A stretch of DNA of 64,000 nucleotides from Gymnothorax reevesii (Eukaryota > Chordata > Actinopteri > Anguilliformes > Muraenidae): assembly GCA_029721435.1 (NCBI GenBank), contig CM056583.1:51191620-51255619 (forward strand). The letters are read 5' to 3'. A program made the position numbers and the translations under genes. The notes beneath the pieces were generated by a model, which did not search any database, was not told the DNA's origin, and saw only the letters and a list, made by a program, of their open reading frames with translations. Positions 1-15,226 of the stretch are shown here, in pieces. Position 1 is the first letter of the stretch; every line of letters starts with the position of its first letter.

Positions 1-1789
1 AACTTAGGGCGCAAGCCACACAACCCCTGGGAAAGTGTGCATAATTACAAAAAGTAGTGATTTGCAGCGCCACCTATGGGCTGCACCCGTAGTCAACCGC
101 CAAAATTTTTACATTTTCGGAGAGTCCATACCCGATAGACTTGCACAAATGGAAATCAATTTGGCTCACTAAGGGCGCACAGAAATACAAGCATTCAAAA
201 ACCTAATTTTAGTGATTTTGCCATTTTGGCTGATTTTGACCTCGAGATTCCAGGACCCCCTAAAAAAAGCAGACCCTATTAAGGATAGAAAATGTGAATT
301 TTGTTCGTTTTTAACATCTAACATTTATCAATAAAAAAATTTCGGACAAATCCAAAGGGCATGAATCACCTTCAAATGAAATCTGCCTGACTCTTATAAA
401 AACTGGCTCTTAATGTTTTCATGAAAAATGAAGTACTGCAACAGTCCTCACGGATACTATAGGCTACAGCAACCATGGATTGTACGGTTACATACTTAAA
501 TTCAAAGTAAATGCCTCCCACTCCTGAACATCGCTACTTGCCTGCGCACCTGTCATATACTGTTGCACACTGACACACTGCTCGGACACAATTCAAGTTA
601 CTTTTGTATGCCGTTTTCCCTGCCAGTATTCTCCCTTTTGCCCTCGCAAATAAAATGGCAGAGATCAAAATTTTACCAAGGGAGAATAAGCATAGCATTG
701 TGGGCAATAACGAAGCTCGGAGAGATGATTTCTGTTAGCTCCATCTGTGGGAGGAAAACCGAGGGCTACAGCAAATGAAATTCACTGGAGGGTGAGTGTG
801 CACAAAGAGGCAAGCATTTTTTGGGTTAGAACCCAGCCATGGACGACCTCCACCAAGGGAACTCCACAGTGGAGTTGGAGACCTTCTGACCTCCAATGTC
901 AAGCCAGAAATCATGTAACCTTCATTTAAAGGCCAGATGTTCCATCACCAACACAAGCCCAGTCATCAATTGTCATTTGAAGGGATTCTTCTAATTTTAT
1001 ACAAATGAGAATCGATGACCGTATAGGAGCGAATCAACCAGAGTGCTGGTTTAAAACAATATTCCTCCGAAATCCTCAATTCACTGAAGCTTCTTTGCAA
1101 TATTAAAACTTTGGATACAAACAAGTGCATAATATTAAAGTAAATGGTTAATATTCACCCAGTTCTGTAGTACGATGTCCAAGGTAGTCCTAATAAAAGT
1201 CCGAATACGGTGATGGATTGGTCTCAATGGAGATATCCAAGAAAGTCCAAGAATTTCTCTTTCCCTTGATGTAGCTGAGAAGGAAATTTGCTCAACCAAC
1301 GATGTAGAATAAGAAACACCCGCTTGATTGAATCCAATATTTGCTGAATTGAGTAAATGTTGTAATGTTCCTGAGATCTGCTAAATCTAAGATTAACTGC
1401 CCCACAGGTCTGCAAGTATTTATATACCCAATAGAACTTTCCAGAAGTCTCCAGTCGTCTTCGTTTCTATCTTGTTTGAGAACCTTCCACGTTTGTGTAA
1501 TCGCTCTCAGTCTTGGGCCAGTATAGTCCAGTTGTAACTAGAACTTTTAGAATGGTTAAAAAATGTATAGAATTTTCCAGGCTGTTTCACAAAACACGAG
1601 ACTATTCTATATACATGGACAATTAGTACTGTACAGTGATGATTATACACCACCACTTTCATCTAAAAGAGGTCCTAATATATTACTTCGCCATAATTTT
1701 TTGGTGAAAATTTGTAAAAAAAATACTATTGTAAGCAATGAGAACCATAAAAAAAAATCTGGTGCACTCAGATATCAAGAAAGTCTCCA
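1..1789. other. Unassigned intergenic DNA
   Basis: I see no gene here. Reading frames are short and look random. The first ~350 bases have the texture of a dispersed repeat, but I cannot name a family. Confidence 0.4.
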
Positions 1790-1809
1790 ATGGCACTAGC
1801 TAAAAGAAC

Positions 1810-2470
1810 TGACAGCTTTTGACGCTACTGCGTCTTCATCCGATTCAAACAATTCAGGAGGAAAATTAAAGATTTTCGACATGTACGCCTAATAGTCAAT
1901 TAACCAGAAATCACAATGATAAAACATGGGCCTTAATATGAAACAACCAATTATCTCCACAGATAAGCAAAATATTGCCATTCACTAAAACAAATCACAT
2001 ACAAATAGGTATCACCCTGAAAGGACATCATTCACAAAAACAAAAAAAAACAAACATGAAAGACTGAGTTCCTCTTTGAGACCACAAGGTTCAACCATGT
2101 TCAGGATATAAATCCAAAATGCCCCTCCTTGTGGCATAAGATTTACAATATCACCTCCCCTTGGCCATAGGCTAATTTTTTTTTTAAATCCCGCCGACGC
2201 AAAGATGCGATAGAACCACGATTAGCTTGCACATCGTGAAGTGCAATAGCACAATCAAGGTTTTCAGTGCGAATTGCCGCATTCTAATTAAAAGAGTTCT
2301 CCATTCTGTCCGTACTGCTTTCTGATGGGCCGAAGAGATCGGCGGTATCCCCTCATCTTAAAACAATGAATTAATTCACTACATTTAGACTGAAATTCTT
2401 CACCCGTACTACAGTTCCTGCGCATTCGCAAAAATTGCCCGAGTGGGATCTTGCTGATCAAGTGTTTGGG
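1810..2470 (-). mobile_element. Penelope-like retroelement fragment (3' part of reverse-transcriptase ORF)
   Basis: Read on the minus strand, about 2470 to 2360 encodes GQFLRMRRNCSTGEEFQSKC, followed by a stretch ending MRGYRRS. About 2150 to 2080, in another frame, encodes FWIYILNMVEPCGLKEELSL. Both resemble the conserved stretches after the RT core and at the C-terminal end of Penelope-like (Neptune-type) proteins, in the expected order. Frame changes and stops separate them, so the copy is dead and truncated. The family call rests on motif recognition. Confidence 0.65.
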
Positions 2471-2479
2471 ATGATTATT

Positions 2480-2645
2480 ATCAGCCCTTGGCAGGCAGCA
2501 CTGCTTTAAAAACCGACATCATTCTGTAGAGGATATTACCACGTGGGCTCAGGAACACTTCGAAAAACCATTGTCAGTTAACACAGTTTGTCGCTACATC
2601 TGCAAGTGCAAGTTAAAACTCTACCATGCAAAGTGAAAGCCATAA
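2480..2645 (+). mobile_element. Tc1/mariner transposase fragment
   Basis: This piece matches, base by base with scattered changes, the middle of the Tc1 copy at 47,044-48,654 (there about 47,630-47,775). It covers the part encoding the helix-turn-helix/linker region with the words for TWAQEHF and a following RYICKCKLKL-like stretch. No ends are visible, so it is a remnant. Confidence 0.75.
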
Positions 2646-2819
2646 CAACAATAAGATAAATAATATATATCATGGCAATAAAATCATGGCTTAGATAGGA
2701 TTGATTTGCGTTATTAATGGGACAGGGACAAAGAGGAAAGCATGGCAAGATTTTTGCACCTCTTTTGGAGGAAGCAGTGAAATAGGGTCAGTATGGGCGG
2801 TTTTTCAATAAATGATGGG

Positions 2820-3410
2820 AAAGGGCAGATTCTTCTTGGGAATCCCAGAGTTAGTGGATAGAGATGCAACAGTGACAACAAATAGAAAGGCAAATATGCT
2901 TGATAAGGCATTTATTAAAATCAATAGAGGAGTCCAATTAAGCAATGAGAGTAAAAGACCGCTTAAGGAAATGTAAAGTGAGCATAAAGGTTTATTGAGG
3001 AGGATAAGTGACACAAAACAGACCATGGATGTGGAATTTACCATGCAGGAACTGAGGAGGGTGCTGGAGGGATGTGGGAGAATGGCTCCTGGAGAAGATG
3101 GAGCTTGCCATGAGATGATAAAGGAGAAAATGTGAAGGGAGCTATACTTCAGTTCTATATAATAAAATTTGGAATAATGACCCCTTACCTAAAAGTTGTA
3201 AATGTGCAATGTACTACCTATAGCAGTAAAGTCCCGTGCCAAGTGGTGTCGACCTTGACATTGAGAAGGCCTTAGATGTCATGTGAAGGGAAGGGATGTT
3301 AATCAAGTTGAATGGGAATCAGAGTTTGTTTGTATAATTGGATTGTGGATTTTCTTTTTGATCGAGGAATATGAGTAAGAGTGGGATCAGAGTTGTCAAA
3401 TATATTTGAA
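2820..3410 (+). mobile_element. LINE fragment, I/Nimb-like reverse transcriptase
   Basis: Around 3040-3125 the plus strand encodes FTMQELRRVLEGCGRMAPGE followed by DGACHEM, the finger region of I/Jockey-type reverse transcriptases. Around 3255-3390 it encodes a stretch like LDIEKALDVM...EGMLIKLN and then NWIVDFLFDRGI, which matches the conserved RT palm words LDIEKAYDMLW and NWIxDFLFDR. Stops and deletions interrupt the frame, so this is an old dead copy truncated at both ends. Confidence 0.7.
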
Positions 3411-3535
3411 GTGGATAATAGTACAACCCCAATTCCAAAAAAGTTGGGATACTGAAAATTGTAAATTAAAACAGAATGCAAATATTTTCAAATCTCATAA
3501 ACCCATATTTTATTCACAATAGATCATAGACAACA

Positions 3536-5134
3536 TACAACCCCAATTCCGAAATAGTTGGGACAAAATGTTAATTGTGAATAAAATCAAAATTCAATGA
3601 CTTTCAGATTGCATGAGCCAATATGTTATTTACAATAGAACATAGATCACTTTTCAAATGTTGAAACTGAGACATTTTCCATTTTTATCCACAAAATGAG
3701 GTTATTTCAAATTTTCTGGCTCAAAAATGTTGGGACACAGGCAAAAAAGGGCTCAAAAAGCAATTAATATATAGGAGAATCAGCTGAAAGAATATTTAGC
3801 AGGTAATTAAGTTAACTGGCATCAGGTGTGTAACATGATTGACTATTAAAGGGATGTCTTAGAGAGGCCAAGTCTCTCAGAAGTAAAGATGGCCAGAGGC
3901 TCTCCTACTTGAGAAGGCTTGCGTAAAAAAATTGTGGAATACTTCAAAAACAATGTTCCTCAACGTTAAATTTCGAAGGCTTCGAAGATCTCATCATCGA
4001 CAGGGCATAACATCATCAAAAGATTCAGAAAAACTGAAAAAATCTCTATGGGTAAGGGACAAGGCCGAAGACCCTTATTGGATGCCCGTGATCTTCGGGC
4101 CCACAGACACCACCACTGCATCACTCACCGGCATGATTCTGTCTTTGACATTACGAAATGGGCCCAGGAATACTTCAAGAAGCCACTGTCTGTAAACACA
4201 GTCCGCTGTGCCATCCACAGATGCCACCTGAAACTCTATCATGCAAAAAGGAACCCATTTTTGAGCATGATCCAGAAGCACCGCCCTGTTCTTTGAGCCA
4301 AGGTGCATTTAAAATGGACTGTAGCAAAGTGGCAAAGTGTCCTGTGGTCAGACGAGTCCAAATTTGACATTCTTGTTGGAAATCATGGGCATTGTGTCCT
4401 CTGGGCTGAAGAGGAGAAAGACCATCCCTCCCGTTATCAGCGTTCAGTTCAAAAGCCAGCATCTCTGATGGTATGGGGATGTATTAGTGCATATGGTGTG
4501 GGGCAATTGCATGTTTTAAAAAGCAACATGAATGCTGAAAGGTATATCAAGTTTTTACAGCAACATATGCTCCCCTCCAGACGACATCAATTCCAGGGAA
4601 GGCCTTGTGTATATCAGCAGGACAATGCAAAACCACATACAGCAGCTATTACAACAGCTTGGCTTTGTAGTAGAAGAGTCAGTATGCTGAACTGACCTGC
4701 CTGCAGTCCTAATCTTTCACCAATTCAGAACATTTGGTGCATAATTAAACGAAAAGTCCATCAAAGGAGACCTAAATCTCTTCAGCAGCTGGAAGCCTGT
4801 ATTAAACAAGAGTGGGATCAAATTCCAATGGCTAAACTCAAGAAATTTTTCTCCTCAATGCCTAGATGCCTCCGCTCTGTGTTAAAAAGAAGAGGGGATG
4901 CAACACTATGGTAAACAGGCCCCTGTCTTAACTTTTTTGAGACCTATAGCAGCCATCAAATTTGAAATGAGCCCTTTTTGTGGATATGATTGTAGATTCC
5001 TCTGTTTCAACATTTGCTATGTTATCTCTGATCTATAGTGAATAAAATATGGCTGGTGTGATTTGAAAGTCATTGCTTTATGATTTTATTCACAATTTAC
5101 AATTTGTCCCAACTATTTCAAAATTGGGGTTGTA
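3536..5134 (+). mobile_element. Tc1/mariner DNA transposon, full length
   Basis: The left end reads TACAACCCCAATTCCGAAAT and the right end is its inverted copy, ending GGGGTTGTA, with TA at both borders. The ~1.6 kb length is normal for Tc1. It carries one transposase reading region on the plus strand, which is defective. Confidence 0.9.
3889..4914 (+). pseudogene. Tc1 transposase, inactivated
   Basis: This DD34E-type transposase would bind the element's inverted repeats through paired helix-turn-helix domains and cut and paste at TA. It starts MARGSPT, then meets an in-frame stop after seven residues and another after FKNNVPQR. The catalytic core is largely readable. The first Asp lies in WSDESKF (about 4350) and the second in QQDNAKPH (about 4615). 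A third stop falls where the family has LDWPACSP (about 4694). The expected catalytic Glu in the family word SPxENxW is a Gln here (SPIQNIW, about 4725). The C-terminus GDATLW is intact. Loss of the catalytic Glu plus stops makes it inactive. Confidence 0.88.
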
Positions 5135-5215
5135 TCAGATGTTGAAAGTGAGACATTTTACCATTTCATGAAAAATACTAGCTCATTTTGGAGTTGATGG
5201 CAGCACACATGATAG

Positions 5216-5902
5216 ATTTTAACTAAGCCCGACTTAATCTGATACTCCTGTTGAAGTGGGGTTTAAATCAGTTTTAGTTTCTGAAGGTGAGGTTTCGTTA
5301 AACCTCAATCTAAGTGTATTCTAAGGCTGGTTTAACTTTAAACCTGGTGTCTGGATTGAAACTGGAGTCCAACTGCCCTGGAGACATAGTCTGCTTTTAC
5401 TGCAGAAGTGCAGTAGAGTGCAAGTTTCTGGTACGGTTTCTATGTGATCTGTGTGATCAGTGTTTGTCCTTTGTCTGCTAAATCATCAAAATCCAAAAGC
5501 CGTAACGGAGAGGTGTGTCCAATCTTAGCTGTGAAGGGCAATTAGGGTGCAGATCTTTATTACAGCCCTGGACTACAAAAGCTGATACAGCTAAGGAAGT
5601 GATCAGGGGGTTCAGTCAAGCCCTTTATAATTGCAAGCAGGTGTATTAGTGCTGTGCTGTCACAAAAACCAGCGACCATACTGGCTCTTTATGTATAAGA
5701 TTGGACACCCCTGCCTTTAGGCTAATTGGGAAGCAGGGAAAAGCACTCATTTGTAAAATTAGAGTTAAACCAAACTTTAACCATCCCTAAGGCTAGTTGA
5801 GAATTAGACTGAGGTCTACATTTCACTGAGGATCAGAAAATGAATCTAAAAATCCAAATTTATATGATAGAATCAATAAATAAAAGTCACTTAAAGCATG
5901 CT
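5216..5902. other. Unassigned, repeat-like DNA
   Basis: No gene seen. Short words such as GGTTTAA/TTAAACC recur in both orientations (about 5265-5350 and 5760-5800), suggesting a degraded palindromic MITE, but borders are not visible. Confidence 0.3.
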
Positions 5903-6030
5903 TAGATGGCACAGTGGGTAGCACTGCCACCTCACAGCAAGAAAGCCGTGGGTTTGAATCCAGCCTGGTGTCTTTGTGTGGAGTTTGCATGTTCTCCCTG
6001 TGTTTGCATGGGTTTTTTTCCGTCATATTA
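5903..6030 (+). repeat. tRNA-derived fish SINE, 5' part
   Basis: The order is GGCACAGTGGGTAGCACTGC, then CACCTCACAGCAAGAAAGCC, then GGGTTTGAATCC and GGAGTTTGCATGTTCTCCC. This is the widespread teleost tRNA-headed repeat, with an A-box-like and a B-box-like (GGGTTTGAATCC) promoter. It breaks off before the usual downstream part. Minus-strand relatives lie near 57.6 and 61.0 kb. Confidence 0.8.
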
Positions 6031-6102
6031 GACCAAGAAAATGGTCTTGCTTGTTTCACGGTCATGCTGCTCAAACCCAGTATCATGAAAAGACACATTA
6101 TA

Positions 6103-7275
6103 CATATAGTTGCGCTCAAAAATTGGCATACCCTAGCTGAATTTGTGAAATGCTGCCATTTATTTTGAAAATATGATTCATCTCGCAAAAAACTTGTTTA
6201 TTATTTAAGGATATTGATCATGTGAAGCCTCTTATCATCAAATAGGTCTTTGGCTCCATGTTAACCCTTAAATGCCCAACTATGGTAAAAGTTGAAAGAA
6301 AAATCTATGTATTCTGTTATCATGTCCTAGGGAGGGGCTAATGACAACCCAATAGCAATTTTTAACTTTTGGTGACCTTTGACCTCAATTTAGTTTTGCG
6401 ACATATGTCACAATGGGCATTTTGGAGACCTTATTACTAAAATGACATATAGTTGAAGTATTAGGCATAGCTTATTTTTCATTATCTTACCTGTTTGTTT
6501 ACTTTATTCAGTGATGAAGTGGTGCTGATCTGTGGATTCTACCATGGGGGCGGCCATATTGGAAAGGTTAGCTGATGCAGCCAGTATAGTGTCAGTTCCA
6601 CTTTCATGCATCAGATGGCAGCACTGATGGTCTAAATATGTCACTATGGGCATTAGGTTGCAAAATTTATGTGGGGTCAGTGGTTTTGACAATCCCCAAA
6701 ATCGTGTGACAAATTTGTCACAGGGGGCATTTAAGGGTTAAATAATGATGATGACTGAAATCACCCAAATGGCCTGAACATAAGTTTACACAACCTTGAA
6801 TGTTTGACCTCATTATATTAATACAAGGTGACACACTCAGGTTTAAATGGCTATTAAGGGTTCCACACCTGCGGCTTTGTAAATTGTAACGAGTGTCTGA
6901 GTATAGTCATAAAGTTTGTTAGCTCCCATGTGGATGCACTGATCTGGCTAGATTCTGAGCCATGAGGAGTGGAAAAGAACTGTCAAAGGACCTTTGTATG
7001 AAGGTAGTTCATTTTTTTTAAAGATGGCAAAGAATATAGAATCACATCCAAAGATGCCAGTCAGTACTGTTCAGTCCGTGATTAACAGGTGGGGATATGT
7101 TGATACCAAGCCAGGGTCAGGTAGGCCGAGAAAGATTTCAGCCCAAACTGCCCTAGAGAATTGTTAGGGAGACAAAAAAAATTCCACTAGGTACCTCAAG
7201 AGAAATACTGGATGCGCTGGAAGAAGATGGTGTGGTCGTATTAAGGAGCACAATAAGGAGGTACGTAAACAACAA
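6103..7275 (+). mobile_element. Tc1-like element, 3'-truncated
   Basis: The left end begins TAGTTGCGCTCAAAAATTGG. After an inserted MITE (6261-6741) the element resumes, and from about 6960 encodes a decayed Tc1 N-terminal region: start word after CATGAGGAGTGGAAAAGAAC, then a helix-turn-helix region and a GRERFQPK-like stretch. Frames are broken and the sequence stops near 7275 without a right inverted repeat. Confidence 0.65.
6261..6741. mobile_element. TTAA-flanked MITE (piggyBac-like)
   Basis: The element is 481 bp. It begins TTAACCCTTAAATGCCC and ends with the exact inverted copy GGGCATTTAAGGGTTAA. The outer TTAA at both borders with CCC just inside is the piggyBac-type signature. No transposase is encoded, so it would have needed help in trans. 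It sits inside the Tc1 at 6103-7275. Confidence 0.85.
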
Positions 7276-7964
7276 TGAGGTATATATATTGAGGGAATGC
7301 CACGTGTGTCCATACACATGAAGCAGCTAAGCAGCCAAATGTTGTCAACTAATTTCAGTTACTTAAAAAATATCAATAATGGGGAGGGGGTGCCAAATTT
7401 GGATGTAAATACCCAATAATGAAAGCAGAATCTCCATATCCATCATTTCAGCACTCGTTCTTTTGATGTTTGCAGAAGAATGCCTTCTCACAAGCAAAAT
7501 AATTTGTAGCTGAAGTTAACATTAACTACTTTTAATTGCTTGCAAAGTGCACTGTATGCATCTAAGTAGCACAACAACATACTCCAATTGGACTAGGACC
7601 TTTTTTTTTTTGGCTGAATAGTTTTTGTACCGTAAGCGCAACAAAATGGGGGCATTTGCCATTCGACTTCAGTTCAATTCTTAATTTGGGTTTGTGGGAC
7701 AATGTCCCCTCAAGATGAGATCTTAGTAAAATAATTACAATGGCAAAGACAGACACACCAGATTTTCTTTTAACACAGGCATCCCCCATTTCAATCAGTG
7801 TTGCAGCTTCAAAAACAAGATCAATGTAAATTTCACGATACTAGTCAGACGGTGTAGACCTGAGGTGGAATCAGTTTCGTTTTGTTGAACTAGGGGCGGG
7901 CTCTGTTTAATTTTGTCGAGCGGCGGGGTGGGGGGTATTTTATTTCGGGTGCATTCGAGCGGGT
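7276..7964. other. Unassigned intergenic DNA
   Basis: No gene or recognisable repeat, apart from the G-rich start of the foldback region near 7890-7960. Confidence 0.35.
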
Positions 7965-8130
7965 CTGCAAGTAAGCCGCCTGCACGAGAATCTTGCCGAA
8001 GTTGCGCGATAAGCCCTCCAAACCCTGTGATAGCTGCAGCCATCGGGGGGGTTTGGAGGACTTATCGTGCAACTACGGCAAGATTCTCGCGTGATTTTTC
8101 GGGAATCACGCGCAACCAGCTTACTTGCAG
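7965..8130. repeat. Foldback (inverted) repeat with nested small palindrome
   Basis: The left arm starts GGTCTGCAAGTAAGC and continues with GAGAATCTTGCCGAAGTTGC and CGATAAGCCCTCCAAACCC. The right arm carries the inverse of each in reverse order and ends GCTTACTTGCAGACC. The right arm has an extra ~30 bases that form their own palindrome, CGCGTGATT...AATCACGCG, near 8089-8112. No gene is present; this is a MITE-like hairpin. Confidence 0.75.
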
Positions 8131-9860
8131 ACCATTTAGTTAACCAATGGGCAAGAAGGGAGGGCAGGCTCTCCCACATTTCTCGTGAGGCTGGGCAGAC
8201 GGGAGTCAATGAATCGGGGGGAAATGGCCACCTTAAACATGGGTCGCTTATTACACTTCTCAAACAACCATATATAAAAAAAAAAAACAAGCCTAGAAAA
8301 ACCGCAACCCGCGCGACCCGAAATTTTTTCAAGCGACTTCAGGAAAAAGGAGAGCCTAAGTCGCGTATTGTAAGCGGTCTTGGCAACTCTGATTGCAATG
8401 TCCTGTTTTATTGAAGAGCATGTGCTTTCAGATAAGATACAAGTTTCCTAAGGTGATACCTTCATTAGTTGAAGCGTTGCAAGGGCATGAGCTAAAGCAG
8501 CCAATTTTTCAGTAATAAAAAGAACTTTGAGTTCTCCCCTCTGGAATGTTCTCATTTATTGCCATTGAATCAAGATCTGCATGTCTTATCATTCCTTAAT
8601 TCAGTATAACCAGGAAATTCTCCCAGTAAAACTTTGTGACCTTTGCATGTTATTCAAGTTCATGCACGCCAAGTGTCATTATTGCCTCTGTAAAATTAAG
8701 TTGGCAGCGAATTCATCTAAGCAATAATCCAGAAATGTGACTAATTATTCCATTATGAGAATTTTCTTGACAAATCCTTTAACACCAAAAAAACTCACAT
8801 CACTGGGATTCAAATACACAAGGTCAGGAAACACAAAAAATATATTCCCAGTGCATCTTTGAATATGCAATCATAAACTATGGCTGTAATAATGTTGCTT
8901 TTAATTTGAAAGGCCATCAAGTCGACTCCCATTGGCCAATGAACAAAAACAATCAGCAAGTAACACCAGCATAAACGAACCGAAATAGAATCATCTAGAC
9001 ATGTACACAAAACTTTGGTTTATATGAATGAAATTGGTTGTGACAGTACAAGACGTCAAAAAAAGCGATTGAATTGTTTGTAAACGGACTTCAGATGCCT
9101 TTTAAGTCTGAAGTCAGCTTGGAGTAAGTTGTCACCTACAAGGTAAGTGCATCTACTCCAGATCAGTCAAAATTAGCATTTGGATAACATTTCACTTCGA
9201 AAGAAACATGGACTTATGGAAAGCCTTTGTCAAGGCAACAGTCGCCTTCAAATAATGCTCATCACTGAGGAATTTGACTCAGATTCTGGACTTTTACATT
9301 TGCATAACAAGGTCTCTTTGGTTTCCCACCTGAAAATTCAGGCATCCACACTTTGAATTCCTCCAATTAAAATAGAATGCACCTTTAAACTAGGAGGCTT
9401 GTAGCAGTCAGTCATTTAGGTTCGTCTGCAATTACAAGTGCCACGTCAGTTGAAGACATTAAAACCACACGAGATGCTTCTGCCAGCATGCTGCCCAGTT
9501 CTGATTTAGTTACTTAACTTTCCTAACAGCCATTTTAAAAGATCAAACTTACCATCTGTATTCAACAGGTGTGGAGTCAGATCAACCAAAAGTATGGCAA
9601 TTTTATCCACTGCAAATCACAAGAGCAGTCAAAAGTATAGCAACCTTGACCAAAAGTGGACCTAGCTTAAGTTTGTGCAATTTTAGGTTGTAGCCAGTGG
9701 CTGGCAAAAGCCAATTCGACATTTGGAAAATGCAACAGGCAGCATTACTGACAACTGATCCAATTACAATATACCCAAGTCAAATTGCATGGCAGGAAGT
9801 TATCAAATGAAATCTTACTCAACCAAACATCAGACCAGAGAGCAAATTCAGGAATGCTTA
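8131..9860. other. Intergenic DNA downstream of polyubiquitin
   Basis: No gene supported. Frames are short. The stretch near 8280-8400 has CpG-rich words but no open structure. Confidence 0.4.
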
Positions 9861-9863
9861 AAC

Positions 9864-9898
9864 TTTATTGAACTTTATTGACACAAAAACATTTTATT
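9864..9898 (-). terminator. Polyadenylation signals of the polyubiquitin gene
   Basis: On the minus strand three AATAAA hexamers lie within 35 bases (at 9893-9898, 9874-9879 and 9864-9869), about 72-106 bases after the stop codon. This gives a short 3' UTR, as expected for a highly expressed polyubiquitin mRNA. Confidence 0.85.
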
Positions 9899-9969
9899 TG
9901 GGTACGGGGCAGGGAGTTTAAATATAGTTGGATGTCCAGAGGGGAAAACAAGTGTGCAGCTGAACTTGG

Positions 9970-13968
<3,999 letters not shown>

Positions 13969-14018
13969 GGAGTGTATCTCTTCAGCACCAACGACCACTG
14001 CAGTTACCGGAACTCTAA
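13969..14018 (-). other. Non-coding exon 1 of polyubiquitin gene (5' end approximate)
   Basis: The exon ends GATACACTCC before GTGAGTAT. Its start is set about 27-30 bases downstream of the TATA box and is not seen directly. It has no ATG-led frame of note. Confidence 0.65.
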
Positions 14019-14044
14019 TGCGCTCCGCAACAAAGGGCAGTGGG

Positions 14045-14051
14045 TTTTATA
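14045..14051 (-). promoter_or_regulatory. TATA box of polyubiquitin promoter
   Basis: The minus strand reads CTATAAAACCC. The distance to the exon-1 donor (about 80 bases) fits a short leader exon. Confidence 0.75.
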
Positions 14052-14298
14052 GCGAAATGCCCATGTATCCCTCCACTGTCACGCCCAAGAGGCACTATAA
14101 ACTGCGGCTTTCGACAAATGAACAGATAATCAACATAATTTTCCGACTCAAATGTAGTAACATTATTATACATTACTGGTTGAACATCAAAATATGAATA
14201 ATACAAATGTTCCAGTCAAATACACTTTAGGAGCAAATATATACCCCCGACTGGCGGAAGGACAGAGACGTAGTACTGCGGCTGTGGCAGCGTCACTC

Positions 14299-14311
14299 GA
14301 AGTTTCTAGAA
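14299..14311. promoter_or_regulatory. Heat-shock element (three perfect alternating GAA/TTC units)
   Basis: GAAgtTTCtaGAA has exact 5-bp spacing of alternating units, the binding pattern for trimeric heat-shock factor. It lies about 250 bp upstream of the TATA box. Vertebrate polyubiquitin genes are known HSF targets. Confidence 0.75.
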
Positions 14312-14961
14312 AAATGGCGAACAATCACTAAAATGTGGGTCATTGTGACAGCTACATAACAGATTTCTCGTGACAACTAAATAATTCCTGCTACAAATAT
14401 TACCACAGCTAACGTCAAAGCTTAGATCATACTTGTGAAATGCCAGACTGTAACAGTTACATCCGTGGCCATTCTGTAAATCGTGCTACCCAACCAGATT
14501 AGTTTCTAACCAGCCAGATAAAATTTAGCTAGTCAGACTCATTACATTATTAGCGTAGACTTGTAGCTATCGGGCTGGGAAAACACCACCTATCCAGCAA
14601 GACGTTGTGCCGCCCTGCCGCCTGTTGCCCAATTCCCGGAAGTGGGTCAGCATTTTTTTTTTTTTTTATATTTATTTATTTTAGCCTTGTGCGAAGGTCG
14701 TCGCATATTTTCTTCCGTCTAACTGACATTCTCGGTCTGGGTAAGGGTTTAGTCAAGAATTAGGGTTAGGTTAAGGGCTAAAAATTAGACTAGGCGTTAA
14801 TTAGGGTTCGGGAAACAAGGGACAAGCCGCGTAAACCGAAACTGTTTATGTGAGATCAGATTACGTCATGTCATTTTGGCGAATGGAATTAAGTGACGAC
14901 CGTGTCCGAAACTAGTCCGAAACCATTTCCAGATAGAATTTCTGTACTCGGAAGTGCTGTC
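14312..14961. other. Intergenic DNA with degenerate telomere-like words
   Basis: No gene seen. A poly-T run lies at about 14,652. Around 14,742-14,815 the words AGGGTTTAG, TTAGGGTTAGG and TTAGGGTTCGG recur, resembling a short decayed interstitial TTAGGG tract. Confidence 0.4.
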
Positions 14962-15226
14962 AAATATACTGCCCTACAAAGCCTCAGTGCAGTAACTACG
15001 CATTGGGTAAAATTCGAGTTGAGCAGTTTTTGAGCCTGAAAGTATTTGGAGGTTAGGATTGATTTAGACAGAAATTATACCATAGCAAGTCAGTAAATCA
15101 TAATATATCATAGATGTGCTAACTATTCGTTTGTTGGGACAGCAAACAAGCTTTGAAGCCATTTTTCACTGTTTAAATTATTTTGTAGTTACTGCACTTT
15201 GCCTTTGTTGGGCAGTATATGAGTCT
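14962..15226. repeat. Foldback MITE-like repeat
   Basis: Left arm TACTGCCCTACAAAGCCTCA with GTGCAGTAACTAC (14,969-15,001) is mirrored by GTAGTTACTGCACTTTGCCT with TTGTTGGGCAGTA (15,187-15,219). The spacer is about 185 bp. No coding content. Confidence 0.7.

Larger units (their letters stand above)
3422..5215 (+). mobile_element. Outer Tc1-like element (left end plus remnant), split by a second Tc1
   Basis: Bases 3422-3535 begin with the terminal repeat TACAACCCCAATTCCAAAAA and run into family-typical sequence that stops at a TA. The same element resumes at 5135 with TCAGATGTTGAAAGTGAGAC and fades by about 5215. Joining across 3536-5134 restores one continuous element sequence with a single TA, so the inner Tc1 inserted into it. 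The outer right end is missing. Confidence 0.7.

Noticed and set aside
7940..8332. Overlapping frames on both strands
   Set aside because: They are produced by the GC-rich foldback repeat, where both strands encode the same words.
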